NCBI GenBank assembly: GCA_902492995.1 | Contig: CABUNR010000023.1 | Location: forward strand, 1 to 17,360 | Reading direction: 5' to 3' | Origin: OMSK01 sp902492995 | GTDB lineage: Bacteria; Bacillota_I; Bacilli_A; RF39; UBA660 | Length of the DNA stretch: 17,360 nucleotides | Notes under the pieces: generated by a model | The model's database searches: none | What the model was told of the DNA's origin: nothing | Seen by the model: the letters and a program-made list of their open reading frames with translations, nothing else | Part shown: positions 13,490 to 17,360 of the stretch, one piece after another | How the letters are laid out: the number at the start of each line of letters is the position of its first letter | How positions within the stretch are numbered: the first letter of the stretch is position 1 | Translations under genes and position numbers: made by a program

Positions 13490-14818
13490 ATGAAAAAAGG
13501 ATTTACATTAATAGAACTTTTAGCAGTCATAACTCTTATTACGGTATTAACATTATTAATAATGCCAAATTTATTAAATAACGTTAATAATGAAAAAAGT
13601 AGTATTAGTGAATCTGCAAAAAAAATAATATATGATGCTACTGATATATATATAAAAGAAAATGCAGAGGTTTATTCTAATAAAGAAGGCTTAAATTATT
13701 GTATTAAGTTAGAAGAATTAGTAAATAGTGGTAAATTAGTATCTCCTATAAAAGATATGAAAAACGATAAAGAAATTCCACTTAATTATTATGTTAAAGT
13801 AGTAACTAACGAACATAATCAATTTGATTATGAATTAGTGGATAATAAAAGCTGTAAACAATCACTAACATATAGTATAACTGATAATAATAAGTATACA
13901 AAAAGTAAAAAAGTATTTTTATATTATCCAAACGGTAATTTTTTAAAAAAATATAAAATTGTAAGTGGTACAACAACTGATAATATTGAAATTAATAAGG
14001 ATATTTTAGTAGAAAACAATAAAGATGATATAACTTTTACAAGTAATGGTGAAATTATTTTTTGGGTAGAAGATCAAAATGGAAATAAAATAACATCAGA
14101 AACTATTAAAATTACTAAAATTGATAATGTTGCTCCAACACTTGAATTATCAAAAGAAACATATGTAGAAGGGTTTGAAGGGTGGACATTACCTGATGGT
14201 GCAAGTGTAGAAAATGGTATTTTGACATTATCCAAAGATGGAACTGCAACATCTAATTATTATGATGTAAATGGGAAAAAGTGGTATGCTACTTGGGATG
14301 CGTATACAATGTCCCTTGCTTCTTCTTTTGAAAATAAAAAGGGTGGAGTTTATGCCCATACATCTTATTATGATTTAAATTATAATAGTGTTAAATCTCA
14401 AAATGGTTATGCGGGAAATGGTTATGCTGATGGATTTGCAATTAATGAATGGAAAAATAATTTTAAGTTTGGTGGATACTCTGGGTATGGGGATAGTGTA
14501 AAATATGTAAAATTTTCATTTACAACTGGTAATCAATGGAGCCAACCAACAACTAAAATAAGAAATTTTAAATTTTATGGAGAACTTGATAATGCATCAT
14601 TTTATCTTATAAAAGTAAGTGCAAATGATGATAATGGAATATCAAAAATAAAATATGTTAAAGGTGAAAAAGATTTAGAATATTTTGATAAATATGGAGA
14701 AATTGTAAAAAATAATGAAATCAAGGTAACAAAAAATGGAATATATACAGTATGTGTATATGATAATGCTTCAAATAAAACAATTAAAACTATAACAATT
14801 GATAAAATAAAAGAATAA
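13490..14818 (+). CDS. Type IV pilin-like protein with Ig-like and inserted lectin-like region
   Basis: 442-aa protein with a textbook prepilin leader: MKKG, cleavage before Phe, then FTLIELLAVI with the +5 Glu, and a hydrophobic helix to about residue 27. Residues ~30-130 are pilin-like with a Cys pair. Residues ~130-220 read as a beta-rich Ig-like domain. IDNVAPTLELS (~220) looks like the first strand of a second Ig-like domain whose remainder (IKVSANDDNGISKIKY to YTVCVYDNASNKTIKTI) reappears only ~150 residues later. Between them lies an aromatic, Gly-rich beta segment (EGWTLPDGASVENG to NFKFYGEL) like a carbohydrate-binding jelly roll. No assembly ATPase or prepilin peptidase gene is close. 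I use 13490, not the ATG at 13469, because AGGTGAT precedes it. A surface adhesin or pseudopilin is likely. Confidence 0.8.
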   Translation: MKKGFTLIELLAVITLITVLTLLIMPNLLNNVNNEKSSISESAKKIIYDATDIYIKENAEVYSNKEGLNYCIKLEELVNSGKLVSPIKDMKNDKEIPLNYYVKVVTNEHNQFDYELVDNKSCKQSLTYSITDNNKYTKSKKVFLYYPNGNFLKKYKIVSGTTTDNIEINKDILVENNKDDITFTSNGEIIFWVEDQNGNKITSETIKITKIDNVAPTLELSKETYVEGFEGWTLPDGASVENGILTLSKDGTATSNYYDVNGKKWYATWDAYTMSLASSFENKKGGVYAHTSYYDLNYNSVKSQNGYAGNGYADGFAINEWKNNFKFGGYSGYGDSVKYVKFSFTTGNQWSQPTTKIRNFKFYGELDNASFYLIKVSANDDNGISKIKYVKGEKDLEYFDKYGEIVKNNEIKVTKNGIYTVCVYDNASNKTIKTITIDKIKE

Positions 14819-14836
14819 AACACCAATCGGTGTTTT
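14817..14836. terminator. Bidirectional terminator between the pilin-like gene and rodA
   Basis: AAAACACC (14817-14824) and GGTGTTTT (14829-14836) form a perfect 8-bp stem with a 4-nt loop, with T-rich sequence on both sides when read in either direction. It sits exactly between two convergent genes. Confidence 0.85.
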
Positions 14837-15965
14837 AATTTTTATATTTTAAATTTTCATTAGAAATGTTAAAAATAATTCCTATCATAATCATGTAGCT
14901 AAGTAAACTAGAACCACCATAACTGATAAATGGAAGTGTTATCCCAGTAATTGGCATAACACCAAATGTCATACCTATATTTTGAAATTGTTGATATATA
15001 AGCATTCCAACAATTCCTGCAATTATATATTTATTAATATTTGAATTTGATTTTATAGCTGTACCTATTAGTTTTATGTCAAAAAAAGCAATTAATATAA
15101 AAAGTAATAAACTACCAAATAATCCAAAGTTACTTGAAAATACAGCAAATATAAAATCAGTTTGTGGTTCAGGAAAATAAAGTGGAGTATTGTTAAATCC
15201 ATGACCAAATATTCCAGCACTTCCAATTGAAATTATTCCATTAGAAAGTTGATAGCCACTTTTATTTGACCAATCTAATAATCTGTCTACTCTTAAGAAA
15301 AAAGATGTTCCAAATATTTTAATAAATAAATCTTGATCTAATTTATATATAATAAGTACACTACCTACAAATATTAATAAAAACATAAACAAAATAATAA
15401 ACCATCTATATCTTATACCTGATATAAAAAGCATTACTATAGTTATTAACATATAGATAAGCACAACACCTGTATCTGGTTCTAAAAATGTTAAAACACT
15501 TGGTATTAATACTACTATACCAACTTTAATTAAAAACAAAAATTCTTCTTTTAAAGTAGGATTAGAATAGTTTGAATTAAAATCATCTATAAGCTTACTC
15601 AAAATTAGAATTAAAATAATTTTCATAAACTCACTTGGTTGCACTGTACCAATTCCAGGAATGGTAAACCAACATTTTGCATTATTTATATTTGTTCCAA
15701 ATATAAGAAGCAAAAATAACAATATGTTAAATATAATATACAAAATCCAAATATATTTATATATTTGCTTATTACCAATAAACATGATAAAAAGTATTAA
15801 AATAGAGCCTATTAAATACCAAAAAAATTGCTTTAAAAATAAATTATTTTTATCTTCTAGTAACAAACTTTGGGAGCTATAAATTGTTAATATACTAATT
15901 AATATAAATAAAACAATAGGTATTAATAAAAATTTGTCAATTTTATATTTTTCAAGCAATTTCAT
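14835..15965 (-). CDS. rodA: Rod-shape SEDS glycosyltransferase RodA
   Basis: 376-aa polytopic membrane protein that polymerises lipid II into glycan strands for cell elongation, working with a class B PBP. About ten hydrophobic helices are seen. SEDS motifs are clear: QPSEFMKI, the EPDTG loop carrying the catalytic Asp, PEPQTDFIFAVFSSNFG, and the C-terminal TFGVMPITGITLPFISYGGSSLL (cited in parts: MPITGITLPF and SYGGSSLL). The PQTDFIFAV and MPITG forms favour RodA over FtsW or SpoVE. The start is the ATG at 15965, preceded by GGTGAT; an in-frame ATG at 15998 lacks an SD. No mreBCD or PBP gene is adjacent. SpoVE/FtsW remain less likely alternatives. Confidence 0.88.
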   Translation of the reverse strand: MKLLEKYKIDKFLLIPIVLFILISILTIYSSQSLLLEDKNNLFLKQFFWYLIGSILILFIMFIGNKQIYKYIWILYIIFNILLFLLLIFGTNINNAKCWFTIPGIGTVQPSEFMKIILILILSKLIDDFNSNYSNPTLKEEFLFLIKVGIVVLIPSVLTFLEPDTGVVLIYMLITIVMLFISGIRYRWFIILFMFLLIFVGSVLIIYKLDQDLFIKIFGTSFFLRVDRLLDWSNKSGYQLSNGIISIGSAGIFGHGFNNTPLYFPEPQTDFIFAVFSSNFGLFGSLLLFILIAFFDIKLIGTAIKSNSNINKYIIAGIVGMLIYQQFQNIGMTFGVMPITGITLPFISYGGSSLLSYMIMIGIIFNISNENLKYKN

Positions 15966-15980
15966 TTTATCACCATTAAT

Positions 15981-15986
15981 ATAATA
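15981..15986 (-). promoter_or_regulatory. Candidate rodA -10 box
   Basis: TATTAT on the minus strand, five bases before TGGTGAT and 16 bases upstream of the ATG, the same compact layout as thiI and tmcAL. The -35 is not clear and the region is very AT-rich. Confidence 0.35.
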
Positions 15987-16091
15987 TACAAAAAACATTT
16001 TAATATAATATATAATAAAAAATTTGGTAAAATTTTCTATATATCAAATATTTATATAATATTAATTAAAAAAAGTATTTCATTTAAAATA

Positions 16092-16120
16092 AAGACATTT
16101 AATTAAAATTTTGATAAAAT
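16092..16120 (+). promoter_or_regulatory. Promoter of the VanZ-family gene, probably leaderless
   Basis: AAGACA (16092-16097), 17-bp spacer, extended -10 TGATAAAAT (core 16115-16120). The expected transcription start, about 7 nt after the -10, coincides with the A of the ATG at 16127. There is no purine-rich SD between. Confidence 0.5.
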
Positions 16121-16126
16121 ATAATT

Positions 16127-16606
16127 ATGAGAAAGATTAAATTGTGTTTAATAATATTATGGATGATTGTTATTTTTATGTTTTCTAATCAAAAAGCTGT
16201 TGAATCTTCTAAATTAAGTGATGGTTTAATATTAAGAACAGTAAGAATAATAGAAAAAATAAATCATAAACAATATAGTGATGAAGAAATTTTAAAGAGA
16301 TTTATATATCCTGTTAGGAAATTAGCACATGTTACTATATATTTTATACTAGGTTTTTTAGTGTATTTATACATAAAAGATTTAAAAATTGATAATAAAA
16401 TTATAATTAGTATTTTAATATGTGTTCTTTATGCAACGAGTGATGAAATACATCAATTATTTATATTAGGCAGAAGTGGTGAAGTAAAAGATGTATTAAT
16501 TGATACATTAGGAAGTGTATTAGGAATTTTATTTTTAAAAATATTAAAATCAAACAAAAAAATTAAAAATTATTTGTTATTTAATAAAATTAAAAGATTT
16601 AAGTAA
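16127..16606 (+). CDS. VanZ-family membrane protein
   Basis: 159-aa protein with four hydrophobic segments. Family signatures are FSNQKAVESS after the first helix, the conserved RKLAHVTIYFILGFL in the middle, and SDEIHQLFILGRSGEVKDV followed by a Gly-containing helix. VanZ, the namesake, gives low-level teicoplanin resistance by an unknown mechanism; most homologues are of unknown function and are common beside cell-wall or polysaccharide genes. There is no SD before the ATG and the promoter abuts it, so it may be translated from a leaderless mRNA. The C-terminus is Lys-rich. It is divergent from rodA and followed by a sugar transferase gene with its own promoter. Confidence 0.85.
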   Translation: MRKIKLCLIILWMIVIFMFSNQKAVESSKLSDGLILRTVRIIEKINHKQYSDEEILKRFIYPVRKLAHVTIYFILGFLVYLYIKDLKIDNKIIISILICVLYATSDEIHQLFILGRSGEVKDVLIDTLGSVLGILFLKILKSNKKIKNYLLFNKIKRFK

Positions 16607-16609
16607 TAA

Positions 16610-16638
16610 TTGACATATTATACTTAAAAAGATATAAT
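16610..16638 (+). promoter_or_regulatory. Perfect-consensus SigA promoter of the sugar transferase
   Basis: TTGACA (16610-16615), 17-bp spacer, TATAAT (16633-16638): both hexamers and the spacing are ideal. Start expected near 16645 with a ~36-nt leader. The SD (GAAAGCGGT region) is weak, so a strong promoter drives a modest ribosome site. Confidence 0.8.
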
Positions 16639-16680
16639 TTATTTACATAGTAGAATTAAAATATAGAAAGCGGTAAAAAC

Positions 16681-17304
16681 ATGTTAAGTAATAAGAAGAA
16701 AGTATATTTATTTATAAAAAGGTTTTTTGATTTTTTATTATCTTTAGTAGCAATAATAATATTATCTCCATTATTTTTAATAATTGCTATTTTAATAAAA
16801 ATAGATTCAGAAGGGCCTGTGTTTTTTAAACATAAGAGAATAGGAAAAAATGGAAAAATCATAGGAATTTATAAATTTAGATCAATGGTTATAAATGCTG
16901 AAGAGCTAATTAAAAAGTTTACACCTGAACAAAAGGCTGAGTATGAAAAAAATTTTAAATTAGATAATGATCCTAGAATTACTAAAATCGGTAAATTTTT
17001 AAGAAAATCATCACTTGATGAACTTCCTCAATTAATTAATATATTAATTGGAAATATGAGTATTGTAGGACCAAGACCTATTGTAAAAAAAGAACTTGAA
17101 AAATATGGAAAAAATAAAGATAAATTTTTAAGTGTTACACCAGGACTTACTGGTTTTTGGCAAGCTAGTGGTAGAAGTGATGTAAGTTATGATGAAAGAA
17201 TAAAAATGGAATTATATTATGTAGATAATTGTTCATTATGGTTAGATTTTAAAATTATTTTAAAAACGTTTGTTGCTGTAATAAAAAAAGAAGGAGCTAA
17301 GTAA
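16681..17304 (+). CDS. Polyprenyl-phosphate sugar phosphotransferase (initiating glycosyltransferase)
   Basis: 207-aa member of the bacterial sugar transferase family (PF02397), which moves a sugar-1-phosphate from a UDP-sugar to undecaprenyl phosphate as the first step of capsule, exopolysaccharide or glycan assembly. Visible features: basic N-terminus and one membrane (re-entrant) helix (about 13-40), EGPVFFKHKRIGKNGKI, YKFRSM, the catalytic Asp-Glu pair in SLDELPQL, MSIVGPRP, and PGLTGFWQASGRSDVSYDER (split: GLTGFWQASGR). Length fits the short, single-helix enzymes such as EpsL/PglC types. The sugar cannot be told. It has its own strong promoter, and any downstream polysaccharide genes lie beyond the window; IS-like sequence follows its stop. 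Confidence 0.92.
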   Translation: MLSNKKKVYLFIKRFFDFLLSLVAIIILSPLFLIIAILIKIDSEGPVFFKHKRIGKNGKIIGIYKFRSMVINAEELIKKFTPEQKAEYEKNFKLDNDPRITKIGKFLRKSSLDELPQLINILIGNMSIVGPRPIVKKELEKYGKNKDKFLSVTPGLTGFWQASGRSDVSYDERIKMELYYVDNCSLWLDFKIILKTFVAVIKKEGAK

Positions 17305-17360
17305 TTGAACTAGTCAACAAAAAGTAGACAGTTAAATAGAATTTATTTGAACCCCAGTTG
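17305..17360. mobile_element. Possible terminal repeat of an IS3-family element (partial)
   Basis: Just after the sugar transferase stop, the sequence TGAACTAGTCAACAAAAAG followed by TAGACAGTTAAATAG resembles the terminal inverted repeats of IS3/IS150-group elements, which start with TG and contain a CAAAAAGT-(T/A)GACA core. No transposase is visible because the window ends 56 bases later. The call rests on pattern memory only. Confidence 0.35.

Noticed and set aside
15966..16126. Intergenic region between rodA and the VanZ-family gene as a possible small RNA or regulatory RNA
   Set aside because: Very AT-rich with no stable GC stem or terminator; it is explained by two divergent promoters.
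1..17360. Possible reassignment of TGA to Trp, considered because of the extreme AT content
   Set aside because: Trp positions in conserved motifs use TGG, and no conserved gene contains an internal TGA.

Overview
The window comes from a very AT-rich, low-GC Gram-positive endospore former. Two small alpha/beta-type SASPs, a YlbM/YceD/L32 cluster in the Bacillus-like arrangement, AGGAGG/AGGTGAT ribosome binding sites and SigA-type promoters all point to Firmicutes. The style, with many Asn/Lys-rich proteins and secreted proteins with pilin-like N-termini, resembles uncultured gut Bacilli (RF39- or Erysipelotrichales-like). That placement is inference. The genetic code looks standard: Trp is TGG and no TGA interrupts a conserved gene.

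Layout. 1-2573 (minus): a complete three-gene ABC uptake operon (binding protein, ATPase, permease) of the NMT1/SsuA-TauA class, closed by tandem terminators. 2755-4394 (plus): a collagen-like surface or spore protein followed 5 nt later by a family-2 glycosyltransferase with TPR-like repeats, probably its glycosylation enzyme. 4441-5616: thiI. 5692-7753: two SASP genes bracketing an HD-GYP phosphodiesterase gene and a small unknown gene. 7833-11478: a secretion/surface block with a pilin-like glycine-rich protein, a VirB2/TrbC-like two-helix segment fused to a CHAP hydrolase, and a coupled single-pass membrane protein resembling PdaC/RsiV. 11490-13425: tmcAL (ylbM) divergent from yceD-rpmF. 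13490-14818: a large type IV pilin-like protein with a domain apparently inserted in an Ig-like fold. 14835-15965 (minus): rodA. 16127-17304: a VanZ-family gene (probably leaderless) and a polyprenyl-phosphate sugar phosphotransferase under a perfect-consensus promoter. The last ~56 bases resemble the end of an IS3-family element.

The most striking observation is ribosomal protein L32 (rpmF). It carries an N-terminal MLKLDIQLFA extension just before the normal start of mature L32. This is the motif class that the Prp protease removes from L27 and from phage capsid and scaffold proteins in Firmicutes. I am not aware of it being described on L32. A second theme is that about seven genes have a -10 box so close to the SD that the inferred 5' leader is only ~9-15 nt and holds little beyond the SD, and one further gene looks leaderless. 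A third is the CHAP fusion plus its possible membrane partner. No tRNA, rRNA, riboswitch or CRISPR was seen, and no gene-free stretch exceeds 300 bases.
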